Under the pieces are notes generated by a model. The model saw only the letters and a list, made by a program, of their open reading frames with translations, searched no databases and was not told where the DNA came from. From NCBI GenBank assembly GCA_028564925.1, contig CM053028.1, positions 437,167,071-437,231,070 on the forward strand: a stretch of DNA of 64,000 nt, written 5' to 3'. Numbering within the stretch: position 1 is the first letter of the stretch; each line of letters starts with the position of its first letter. The position numbers and the translations under genes were made by a program. The DNA is from Lithobates sylvaticus (lineage: Eukaryota > Chordata > Amphibia > Anura > Ranidae). Shown piece after piece: positions 23,137 to 34,130 of the stretch.

Positions 23137-26100
23137 CCTCCTGTTGTCCCCCCCGCAGCCTCTGACCTCTCCTGTCGCTCCCCCCAGCAGCCTCTGACCT
23201 CCTGTCATCCCCCTGCATGCCTCTGACCTCCTGTCATCCCCCCGCATGTCTCTGACCTCCTGCCATCCCCCCGCAGCCTCTGACCTCCTGTCGTCCCCCC
23301 GCAGCCTCTGACCTCTCCTGTTGTCCCCCCGCAGCCTCTGACCTCCTGTCGTCCCCTCCGTAGCCTCTGACCTCCTGTCGTCCCCCCCACAGCCTCTGAT
23401 CTCCTGTCGTTCCCCCGCAGCCTCTGACCTCCTGTCATCCCCCCGCATGCCTCTGACCTCCTGCCATCCCCCCGCAGCCTCTGACCTCCTGTCGTCCCCC
23501 CGCAGCCTCTGTCCTCTCCTGTTGTCCCCCCGCAGCCTCTGACCTCCTGTCGTCCCCTCCATAGCCTCTGACCTCCTGTCGTCCCCCCCACAGCCTCTGA
23601 TCTCCTGTCATTCCCCCACAGCCTCTGACCTCCTGTCATCCCCCCCGCAGCCTCTGACCTCCTGTCGTCCCCTCTGCAGCCTCTGACCTCCTGTCATTGT
23701 CCCTGCAACCTCTGACTTCTGACGTCCCCACAGCCTCTGACCTCTCCTGATGTCCCCTCCGCAGCCTCTGACCTCTTGTCATCCCCCCGCAGCCTCTGAC
23801 CTCCTGTCGTCCCCTCCGCAGCCTCTGACCTCCTGTCATCGTCCCCGCAACCTCTGAATTCTCCTGACGTCCCCGCAGCCTCTGACCTCCTGTCATCCCC
23901 CGCATGCCTCTGACCTCCTGTCATCCCCCGCAGCCTCTGACCTCCTGTCATCCCCCCCGCAGCCTCTGACCTCCTGTCGTCCCCTCTGCTGCCTCTGACC
24001 TCTCCTGTCGTCCCCCCGCAGCCTCTGACCTCCTGTCATCCCCCGCAGCCTCTGACCTCCTGTCGTCCCCTCCGCAGCCTCTGACCTCCTGTCATCGTCC
24101 CCGCAACCTCTGACTTCTCCTGACGTCCCCGCAGCCTCTGACCTCCTGTCGTCCCCTCTGCAGCCTCTGCCCTTCTGTCGTCCCCTCTGCAGCCTCTGAC
24201 CTCTCCTGTCGTCCCCCGTCCGCAGCCTCTGACCTCCTGTCATCCCACCCGCAGCCTCTGACCTCCTGTCATCCCACCCGCAGCCTCTGACCTCCTGTCA
24301 TCCCCCCGCAGCCTGTGACCTCCTGTCACCCCCCGCAGCCTCTGACCTCCTTTCATCCTCTCCGCAGCCTCTGACCTCTCCTGTTGTTCCCCCCCGCAGC
24401 CTCTGACCTCTCCTGTTGTCCCCCCGCAGCCTCTGACCTCCTGTTGTCCCCTCCTCAGCCTCTGACCTCCTGTTGTCCCCCCCGCAGCCTCTGACCTCTC
24501 CTGTTGCCCCCCCCAGCAGCCTCTGACCTCTTGTCATCCCCCGCATGCCTCTGACCTCTCCTGTCGTCCCCCCCGCAGCCTCTGATCTCCTGTCGTTCCC
24601 CCACAGCCTCTGACCTCCTGTTGTCCCCCCGCAGCCTCTGACCTCCTGTCGTCCCCTCCGCAGCCTCTGACCTCTCCTGTTGCCCCCCCAGCCTCTGACC
24701 TCCTGTCGTCCCCTCTGCAGCCTCTGACCTCTCCTGTTGCCCCCCCCGCAGCCTCTGACCTCCTGTCGTCCCCCCCGCAGCCTCTGACCTCCTGTCGTCC
24801 CCCCCCGCAGCCTCTGACCTCCTGTGGTCCCCTCCGCAGCCTCTGACCTCCTGTTGTTCCCCCCGCAGCCTCTGACCTCCTGTTGTCCCCCCGCAGCATC
24901 TGACCTCTCCTGTCGCTCCCCCCAGCAGCCTCTGACCTCCTGTCATCCCCCTGCATGCCTCTGACCTCCTGTCATCCCCCCGCATGTCTCTGACCTCCTG
25001 CCATCCCCCCGCAGCCTCTGACCTCCTGTCGTCCCCCCGCAGCCTCTGACCTCTCCTGTTGTCCCCCCGCAGCCTCTGACCTCCTGTTGTCCCCTCCTCA
25101 GCCTCTGACCTCCTGTTGTCCCCCCGCAGCCTCTGACCTCTCCTGTCGCCCCCCCCCAGCAGCCTCTGACCTCTTGTCATCCCCCGCATGCCTCTGACCT
25201 CTCCTGTCGTCCCCCCCGCAGCCTCTGATCTCCTGTCGTTCCCCCACAGCCTCTGACCTCCTGTTGTCCCCCCGCAGCCTCTGACCTCCTGTCGTCCCCT
25301 CCGCAGCCTCTGACCTCTCCTGTTGCCCCCCCAGCCTCTGACCTCCTGTCGTCCCCTCTGCAGCCTCTGACCTCTCCTGTTGCCCCCCCCCCCCGCAGCC
25401 TCTGACCTCCTGTCGTCCCCCCCGCAGCCTCTGACCTCCTGTCGTCCCCCCCGCAGCCTCTGACCTCCTGTCGTCCCCTCCGCAGCCTCTGACCTCCTGT
25501 TGTTCCCCCCGCAGCCTCTGACCTCCTGTTGTCCCCCCCGCAGCCTCTGACCTCTCCTGTCGCTCCCCCCAGCAGCCTCTGACCTCCTGTCATCCCCCTG
25601 CATGCCTCTGACCTCCTGTCATCCCCCCGCATGTCTCTGACCTCCTGCCATCCCCCCGCCGCCTCTGACCTCCTGTCGTCCCCCCCGTGCCTCTGACCTC
25701 TCCTGGTGTCCCCCCGCAGCCTCTGACCTCCTGTCGTCCCCTCCGTAGCCTCTGACCTCCTGTCGTCCCCCCCACAGCCTCTGATCTCCTGTCGTTCCCC
25801 CCGCAGCCTCTGACCTCCTGTCATCCCCCCCGCAGCCTCTGACCTCCTGTCGTCCCCTCCGCAGCCTCTGACCTCCTGTCATTGTCCCTGCAACCTCTGA
25901 CTTCTCCTGACGTCCCCGCAGCCTCTGACTTCTCCTGACGTCCCCGCAGCCTCTGACCTCCTGTCATCCCCCGCATGCCTCTGACCTCCTGTCATCCCCC
26001 GCAGCCTCTGACCTCCTGTCATCCCCCCCGCAGCCTCTGACCTCCTGTCGTCCCCTCTGCTGCCTCTGACCTCTCCTGTCGTCCCCCCGCAGCCTCTGAC

Positions 26101-28280
26101 CTCCTGTCATCCCCCGCAGCCTCTGACCTCCTGTCGTCCCCTCCGCAGCCTCTGACCTCCTGTCATCGTCCCCGCAACCTCTGACTTCTCCTGACGTCCC
26201 CGCAGCCTCTGACCTCTCCTGAAGTCCCCTCCGCAGCCTCTGACCTCCTGTCATCCCCCCGCAGCCTCTGACCTTCTGTCGTCTCCTCTGCAGCCTCTGC
26301 CCTTCTGTCGTCCCCTCTGCAGCCTCTGACCTCTCCTGTCGTCCCCCTCCGCAGCCTCTGACCTCCTGTCATCCCACCCGCAGCCTCTGACCTCCTGTCC
26401 TCCCCCACAGCCTGTGACCTCCTGTCATCCCCCCGCAGCCTGTGACCTCCTGTCACCCCCCCGCAGCCTCTGACCTCCTTTCATCCTCTCCGCAGCCTCT
26501 GACCTCTCCTGTTGTTCCCCCCCGCAGCCTCTGACCTCTCCTGTTGTCCCCCCGCAGCCTCTGACCTCCTGTTGTCCCCTCCTCAGCCTCTGACCTCCTG
26601 TTGCCCCCCCCCCCCAGCAGCCTCTGACCTCTTGTCATCCCCCGCATGCCTATATCGTCCCCCCTGCAGCCTCTGACCTCCTGTCGTCCCCTCCGCAGCC
26701 TCTGACCTCTCCTGTCGTCCCCTCCGCAGCCTCTGACCTCTCCTGTCGTTCCCCCCCGCAGCCTCTGATCTCCTGTCGTTCCCCCACAGCCTCTGACCTC
26801 CTGTCGTCCCCCCGCAGCCTCTGACCTCCTGTCGTACCCTCCGCAGCCTCTGACCTCCTGTCGTCCCCTCCGCAGCCTCTGACCTCCTGTCATCGTCCCT
26901 GCAGCCTCTGACCTCCTGTCGTCGTCCCCGCAGCCTCTGACCTATCCTGACGTCCCCTCCGCAGCCTCTGACCTATCCTGACGTCCCCTCCGCAGCCTCT
27001 GACCTATCCTGACGTCCCCTCCGCAGCCTCTGACCTCTCCTGTCGTCCCCTCCGCAGCCTCTGACCTCTCCTGTGGTCCCTGTCGCAGCCTCCGACCTCT
27101 CCTGATGTCCCCTCCGCAGCCTCTGACCTCTCCTGTCATCCCCTCTGCAGCCTCTGACCTCTCCTGCGGTCCCTTCCGCAGCCTCCGACCTCTCCTGACG
27201 TCCCCTCTGCAGCCTCTGACATCTCCTGTCATCCCCTCCGCAGCCTCTGACCTCTCCTGTGGTTCCCGCCGCAGCCTCCGACCTCTCCTGTCATCCCCTC
27301 CGCAGCCTCTGACCTCTCCTGTCATCCCCTCTGCAACCTCTGACCTCCCCTGTACCATCCGCAGCCTCTGACCTCCCCTGTACCATCCGCAGTCTCTGAC
27401 CTCCCCTGTACCATCCGCAGCCTCTGACCTCCCCAGTACCATCCGCAGCCTCTGACCTCCCCAGTACCATCTGCAGGCTCTGCCCTCCCCTGTACCATCT
27501 GCAGCCTCTGACCTCTCCTGTACCATCCGCAGCCTCTGACCTCTCCTGTACCATCCGCAGCCTCTGACCTCCCCTGTCTCTGGTCACCAGAGTCCTCCCC
27601 ACATTCCCAGAGTTCTCCTTTACATCATAGTCTGCAGGATTCTACCTTACAGTGCAAGGGGAAACTCTGATATAAAGGGCAATGCTGCAGACCCTGATGT
27701 AAGTGAGAACTCTGATATAAAGAGGAATAAAGTGGACTCTGATATAAGTGGGGTCTCTGGTCACCAGTGACCCCCTTCATATCAGAGTTCCCACTTAGAT
27801 CATGATCTGCAATGTTCCCCTTTATGTCAGAGTTCCCTTACACTGTAAAGGGGAATCCTGCAGACTCCTGATGTAAGGGGGAACTCTGTGCTGGGTTATA
27901 TTAACCTGACCTGTAAATGGAGAAATATGGTTTTTGACTTGTATTTAACTTAAACACATTGCTAATAGCTTTAGCTACGTGTTTATAGCTTAAATATTGA
28001 TATTTGCACTGAAAACTGGCATTTTAGGCACTTTATTTTGCAGTGTCAGTAAAAAATGTGTCTGTGCCAGTAAAAAATTGTTGCTGTGTTTGTAAATTCC
28101 ACGTCTCTCTTATCTATATATAATGCACTCTTCAAATGTGCTTTAAAATGCATGGTTTTTCCTTTTGTGAACAAGAAAATAATGACGCTATGTTGTTGGG
28201 CTGGTATAATAATGCTATGGGGCTGGTATGAAGTTATTTCCAGGGCTGGTTTTTATTCCTAGTCCGGCCCTGCCTGACTT

Positions 28281-28946
28281 ATGGTATCTATGTATACTTT
28301 TTTTTGTTTTCTATAAATTATTCATGCCTTTTTATTTGGAACACTTTGGATACTTTCAATGCGTGTGATGTTTGCATAATGATTCAAGTACAACTCCTGT
28401 CTTTCCTTATGGCTTTGAACTTTTATCCTGTGTAAGGCAATTTTATTTCATATCTGTAAAGAACAAATTTACAATTGCAAAACAGTCATAAAAACAACCC
28501 ACTAAATGTTACTACAGACACTTAAAAGTACATCAGTGTTATTTATCATAAATAAAATTATCTCAAAACATAAAAAAAAAGATGGCAAAGGTTTTAGAAA
28601 ACAGAAAATATGCAAATGTTAGCTTTGCTAATGAAAAGAAGTTGCCAAGTCAGGTGTGATGTTATTGACACTACTGTCACTAAGTATGGAGGCACACTGG
28701 CATTGTGTACATTAGTGCTTCATGGATATTTCCCAGCTGCTTCTGATCATTATATGGAGTGATCTGTTGCCAGACAGCGCACCCCTGGGGTACACAGCCA
28801 AGATCTAAAGAAAAATGTTATCAGTAGCGCCACCTGTAGGAGGAATAAACACTGCCGCTTATAATTTGATTCTGCCAGTGCCATTTCATCTAAGAAGACC
28901 TATATCCTTCAAGCAGTGTACACAACACAGGGCTGTTGCTTACAGG
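28281..28946. other. intergenic, no feature seen
   Basis: AT-rich sequence with short A and T runs. No coding frame, splice signal or element end was recognised. Confidence 0.4.
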
Positions 28947-28954
28947 CTCTACAC

Positions 28955-29102
28955 CAGGGATCCTCAAACCACGGCCCTCCAGCTGTTGCAGAACTACACA
29001 TCCCACGAGGCATTGTAAAACTCTAACATTCACAGACATAACTAGGCATGATGGGAATTGTAGTTCCTGAACAACTGGAGGGCCGTAGTTTGAAGACCCC
29101 TT
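28955..29102. mobile_element. hAT MITE (148 bp)
   Basis: Ends are CAGGGATCCTCAAACC and, on the other strand, AAGGGGTCTTCAAACT. The inner palindrome is ACGGCCCTCCAGCTGTT. The 8-bp duplication CTCTACAC is at 28947-28954 and 29103-29110. A second copy is at 30594-30740. Confidence 0.9.
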
Positions 29103-29182
29103 CTCTACACAGTAAAACTGGGTAGGAACAGCTAGGACATTATTGTAAACCTTTACTAGGAGAAGTCCAGAAGCTGCAATTC

Positions 29183-29740
29183 TTAAAGCTGAATTCCAGG
29201 TATGGATATTTTATATAGCTACATCAGTCCAGATTGAATCAAAGTAACTATGCAATTGTCATGCTTGGCCGATGCCCGTGGCAAGTGCAAATCACTGTAG
29301 TAGGCACTGTTACTACAGTCATTGCCACTAGCTTCTGGGTCCCATGGCAAGCAGTTGCCTTGCTGCCAAGTGAACACATAAGGTCACTCGTTTTCATTCG
29401 GAGTACAATTTGCATTTTCTCAATGGATACAAAGTGTTTTCTGATTGGACGAGGTGGAGATGTAAGGCGGGGACACTATCCAAACAAAGAACGCTTTGCA
29501 TTCATTGAGAAGATGCAGTGTTCTCTGAATGGCACCTGTGCCAAGCAAACCTCCTGTGTTCACTAAGCAGCAGGGCAAGCGCTCAGCATTGGACCTGGAA
29601 GCTGGCAGGGATCACTGTAGTAGTGGTATCTACTACAATGATTTCCAGCTTCCAAAGGTATGGCGCATACATACTTAAGTTGGTCCAGACTGGTCCAATG
29701 TAACTTTGCAAAAACATTCATACCCAGAATTCAGCTTTAA
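29183..29740. mobile_element. TTAA-bounded MITE
   Basis: Left end TTAAAGCTGAATTCCAGG and right end, on the other strand, TTAAAGCTGAATTCTGGG, each start with TTAA (29183-29186 and 29737-29740), as expected for piggyBac-like MITEs. Short frames inside are not genes. Confidence 0.65.
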
Positions 29741-30593
29741 ACTTTTCTAAACGTGAAACCTTGTTAGGCAGGCCATAGATGGTGCGATTTTCTTTTCTGC
29801 AACCATAGCTTGTGGAGCTATTAGGTTCTCCTGGTGGGGGGATGCAGGGAGCTGTCCCTGTCGGGAGAACACAGTGATTGCTTCTAGCGGCTAAAACCGC
29901 TGGCAATAGTGGCATGCCAGAAATCCAACATGCTGTTTTTACCCAAGTCTATTGATGGATCAACTTGGGTACATTCAGCCTGCCCATGGATGGTTCGAAT
30001 CCCCTGCTGAACACGCCAAGATTCCAACCATCAAGCTTTAAAGTGCTAGTTGCCTGAATGTTATGCTGGCCCAGTGGCTTCAATGCTTCGAGTCACTGCC
30101 CTGAAGCAAGTATACAGAGTAAGGGCTCAGTCACACTGCATCAGTTGCGCTGCGGCGATCTACACAGATCAACGAAGACTCAACACCAAGCTACATGGGA
30201 AACGCTTGTTGTCTATGTGCCTTGTTCACACCACAGCGCTGTGTTGTGTGGTGCGTAAAGTGCAAACAAGCTGCATTTTTTTGCACCGCTCCTCATGTGA
30301 ATGCATTTCATCGTACCAAAGCGAAGCTGCAGTGCATGTCACATTTCAATAATAAAAATAGAAAAAAGTAACTAGTGCCGTGTGTTGTAACAATGCAAAA
30401 TACGCAGACAACAGCCTGCAGCCTAAAATGGCTCTAAATTCACAAATATTTATTTACATACTTGTTCTGGGTTAGAGGCTCAAAATACTGAAGTCAAAGG
30501 GTCAGTAAAATTCCAGGCAATGAGCATTTGTAGAATGAGAAGTCAGCAATGGAAAATGTCATGTCAATCCTTTAGGGAAGGCTTCCTTTATAC

Positions 30594-30740
30594 TAGGGAT
30601 CCTCAAACTACGGCCCTCCAGCTGTTGTGGAACTACACATCCCATGAGGCATTGTAAAACTCTGACATTCACAGACATGACTAGCATGATGGGAATTGTA
30701 GTTCCTAAACAACTGGAGGGCCGTAGTTTGAAGACCCCTG
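30594..30740. mobile_element. hAT MITE (147 bp), second copy
   Basis: It is the same family as 28955-29102, with the 8-bp duplication CTTTATAC at 30586-30593 and 30741-30748. The right end CCCCTG is intact; the left end starts TAGGGATCC. Confidence 0.9.
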
Positions 30741-30895
30741 CTTTATACAGTACTTCATATTCACAGAGTTCAGTGCACAGCAGTAGGACACTGTATAGGT
30801 CTTCTCTGATGAAAGCACTAGTACTATATCATACCATAATATATGTTTCCACCCTTATGTAGCAATCTTAGTTTAGGCACATCGTTTTTCAATGT

Positions 30896-30896
<1 letters not shown>

Positions 30897-30942
<46 letters not shown>
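30897..30942. repeat. TA microsatellite
   Basis: An uninterrupted run of about 23 TA dinucleotides is followed by TACATATACATC. Confidence 0.95.
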
Positions 30943-30948
<6 letters not shown>

Positions 30949-31858
30949 CATCTCTATATAGAAATTACAATTTTAAGGGTTTTAAATGTGTACGTTGTTG
31001 ATTGGCACCACTTCATCACATTGGCTCTTAGAAATTAGCAAGTTCCCTGCAATACATGGGGGTCTTCAGGCGAACTGCTTACAATAAACAGTTTCTATTA
31101 ATATATCAGTGGCATTCGGAAAGACCTCCTCACCCGAGTCAGTAATAAATATGGCAGCTCTCATATTTAAATGGGCATTTGCTGCATTGATCACAAGGTG
31201 TTTTTGGCCTTCTTTGCACTGACAGGGTGGATTCATGTCAAAGATGGTCCAGCTCTTTAGGACTTATCAGCAAAGGATGTTTTTCTTTACTTCATACTTT
31301 TTACTAGGGCACTTAGTTGTCGATTCTTCCTTAATTTTTAAATACAGTTCCTTGAAATATACAGCCTATCCTGAATGTTTGATAACCCATCATTGTTCTT
31401 TTTTTTTTGTTTCCACCCCATACATAGAGCAATTCTTAGAAGATTTGTAATCTACGGGCCTAATCAGCTATCATAATCACAGTTTTTTGTTTGCAACTAA
31501 GTTTGTCCAATATACCATGAGGTGTACTTTGCATAGATGCTCGTCCTTCAAAATGTCATGTAAGTTTGTTCTGTGCGTTTGGGGCAAAATCAAATGTTCT
31601 CAGGCTATATTCTTCACAGATTGAATGTGCAAATAGGGAAAATACCTCATTATGGCCACAAGATGGAGCTGAGGAGCATACTTCTTTCCTATCATAGTCA
31701 GCGCCATCTATTGGCCATAATGCAGTTATTTATCCCATTCACACATTCAATCTGCAGAAAACAGCTCTGGATGGGGCTGGGTGTGACTGTGGGGGATGAA
31801 GCAGGTTAATGGATTCTGCAGCAGACTTGGTGGTCCTGTAGTGGATGAGGTTTCTGAA

Positions 31859-32328
31859 TAGGGTTGCCACCTGTCCAGGATTCACCTGGACAGTTCGGGT
31901 TTTGAATCATGTGTCTGGGTTTCAGTCCAACTGAAACCCGGACACAATATTAGGACAGGAATGTGACTCAGAACAGGGCCTGATAGGAGAGTGAGAGGGC
32001 ACTATGTGCACAGCATTACTATTCTCTTTGGAGCGCCCAAAGGTGTCCCAGGTCTGTTACACTCCTATACTCGTCCCTGTTCTGTGTCTCCTGGTCACAA
32101 TCGCTTGTGGGCAGCAGTCATCGTGACCGTCGGCCATGAGCATCGGCATCCCTGCTGTGCAGCGGACGCACGCGCCTGCGGGCCCACATACAGTAACGTG
32201 GTTTCGCGCAGGGGAGCCAACCTGCTGCAGTAAAACTGCGCCGGCTTGTCTGGTAGCTGTTAAAAAATGTTTTTGCGGTGCACCGCTGAAGTGTTCGGGT
32301 TTGGCTTGAAGAAAAAGTGGCAACCCTA
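31859..32328. mobile_element. hAT element with TAGGGTTGCCACC ends
   Basis: Ends are TAGGGTTGCCACC and, on the other strand, TAGGGTTGCCACTTT. The 8-bp duplication TTTCTGAA is perfect at 31851-31858 and 32329-32336. The same family is at 45099-45260. No transposase is visible. Confidence 0.9.
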
Positions 32329-32336
32329 TTTCTGAA

Positions 32337-33972
32337 GGGAGCTGCGGGAAACTGTGGAAGGTTGGGGGGGGGGGGGTAGTTGTTTTGGAGGGGCAACTTG
32401 GATGACTGCAGGGCACTGTGGCACACTGTTGGGGGGCTGAAAACTCTGCAGCAAGCTAGGGGGGCATTGTGGGAGGTTGGCAGGCTCTGTAGGGCCCGAG
32501 GGCTCTTAGGGGACCTGGGGGCGCTGTGAGAGGTTGAGGGGCACTGCAGGCCACTATGGGAGGTTGGGTGGCACTATGGGAGCTAGGAGGCATTGTGAGA
32601 AGTTGGGGAAACTGCAGCTAGCAGAAGGCCTGGGAGGAGGGAGGCCGTTGCTCGGCAGTGGACCATGCTCAAATGGTTGAGAACTATTGTTTTATACACA
32701 ACCCTACAGTCATTCAAACCTGCAGAGGGAAAGCCCAGGTGCTGCGGACAGCCACTCCTTGGCTATATTTGGGTATAGGCCGGTACTCACCTACTCGCTT
32801 AAACAGGCACATAGTGTAGTCCCTGAATACACCTGTACACTATGCACATTTTTATGTGAGTACCATCGTATGCCTATGAACAGCTGGCACAGCCATTCAT
32901 ATCTATGGGGCTGCTGTATGAAGCACCTCTGCTTCCCAGGCGTGGAGATATGCCCAACCTAATATGTGGCCTCTAACAGCTCTCTGCATGGAGCCTTACA
33001 GCACTGTCAGCAGGAAAGGAAATGAGGGGAGATCTATCTAACAGAATCCCAGATAATAATAAAAACCCGACAGGGGTTCTAATCCTTCCCCATCCAAAAC
33101 TAAAAAAAAAAAAAAGGTTTTGGCTGGATATATATGTTAATAGTTTGTGTTGATGTTGTCTCGTTTGTTAATGACATTAGCAAATCTACCTCATTTCCAA
33201 ATACATTGGTGACCCATTGTACCTCAACCTGCACCAACTCATGTTTTATAGAACGACAAAAAATTCTGAAGACTAGATAGGAACATTTAAATAAGAACTT
33301 GTCAGCTGATATGTCTTTGCTAGCCGCTTGCTGAGCCTGTTCTGCATGGCTTCTCTCTTTGTAAACCTCCCCCACTCAACAAACGTGTGCCATTGCCTCC
33401 GCCTAGTGTAGAATACACCTGTATTTTATACAAGTGTGGTCACTAATGTCCTACAACATCCCAGAAACAGTTCTAAATCTGTGGGCCTCGTTGATCAGAT
33501 TGTCTGAAGTCAATTCTGCATCGCCACTCAGAAACCAATCAGATATTACCCCCTTTTGAAATGACAGCAGGTTAGCGAACATTGACTTTGATTGCTTGCT
33601 ATCAGCATGACAGACTGAGGCCTGCTACATCAACTTCAACCTAATATCCATTGTATATCGATCGTCGGTAGGAGTTTTTAAAAGATTCTGGTGGTAAACA
33701 GCGTACAAACATACGGTCCATTTATATTAACAGCAAAAGAGGAAACTACAACACTTCCCGGATGGGCCACTTGACCTGGGCAGAGGCAGCAACAACAAAA
33801 CATGGAAAAAAATGTCCAACTCTTATTAAAAAATAAATATACTGTAATGTACCAGCTAGCACCATGCCCTGTAAGAGGAAAAGTAGGAGTCCCAGGCACG
33901 GGCACTTCTTGTCAACTGTGAGTAAAGTGCTTTCTTTGTACAGGAGGCAAGAGCAGAACACAAAGCTGCTTT
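32337..33972. other. intergenic/3' flank of ARHGEF4, no gene seen
   Basis: G-rich degenerate repeats (GGGGCACTGTGGGAGGTTGG-like) fill 32340-32640. The rest is unassigned. Part of 32700-33972 may be ARHGEF4 3'UTR, but I could not place its polyadenylation site; the only obvious AATAAA near the stop overlaps the stop codon itself. Confidence 0.35.
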
Positions 33973-34130
33973 TTATTTTCGGAAAGGAGTCAGCCGGCTG
34001 ATGTTCTGCCAGAAGTTGGAGGGTTTGCGCTTGGGTTCAGCAAGCATGAAGACTTGTTGCTGGGGGAGGTTGGCGGGCAACGTGGGATGCTTCTGTCTCA
34101 TCCAGAAATCATAGTATGTCCGATTAATGG
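33973..34130 (-). CDS. ARHGEF4: ARHGEF4 last coding exon with stop
   Basis: 158 nt including the stop TAA (33973-33975). The acceptor TTTTTTCCAG lies just above 34130. With the split Ala codon it reads [35 protein letters not shown] and [16 protein letters not shown], the conserved end of the family. AATAAA overlaps the stop; the true poly-A site was not found. Confidence 0.95.

Larger units (their letters stand above)
18280..27575. repeat. 9.3-kb minisatellite of about 29-31-bp units
   Basis: The unit is of the form CAGCCTCTGACCTCCTGTCG plus a C-rich tail (TCCCCTCCG and variants). The array is pyrimidine-rich on the plus strand. Two LINE copies interrupt it. Marker variants such as CCTTTCATCCTCTCC recur at about 19758, 21841, 24349 and 26478, so there is a higher-order repeat of roughly 2.1-2.5 kb. 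Every long minus-strand frame here is the unit read through and is not a gene. Confidence 0.95.
18008..28272. mobile_element. 10.3-kb hAT element swollen by a minisatellite
   Basis: Ends are CAGGGCCGGACTGG and, on the other strand, CAGGGCCGGACTAGG. The 8-bp duplication CCTGACTT is perfect at 18000-18007 and 28273-28280. Between the ends lie about 270 bp of left-end sequence, a minisatellite (about 18280-27575) and about 700 bp of right-end sequence. No transposase is visible, so it is non-autonomous. It inserted at the very edge of the previous hAT, because its target duplication contains that element's last three bases. Confidence 0.9.

Noticed and set aside
18280-27575. CRISPR-like array of about 30-bp repeats
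   Set aside because: Units are directly adjacent with no unique spacers, and the sequence is from a eukaryote with spliced genes. It is a minisatellite.
18557-27602. Many minus-strand open frames up to 382 codons with GGQRLRG and DDRRSEAAGG repeats
   Set aside because: They are the 29-31-bp minisatellite unit read through in different frames. They start and stop at random units and have no non-repeat content except where they enter the LINE fragments.
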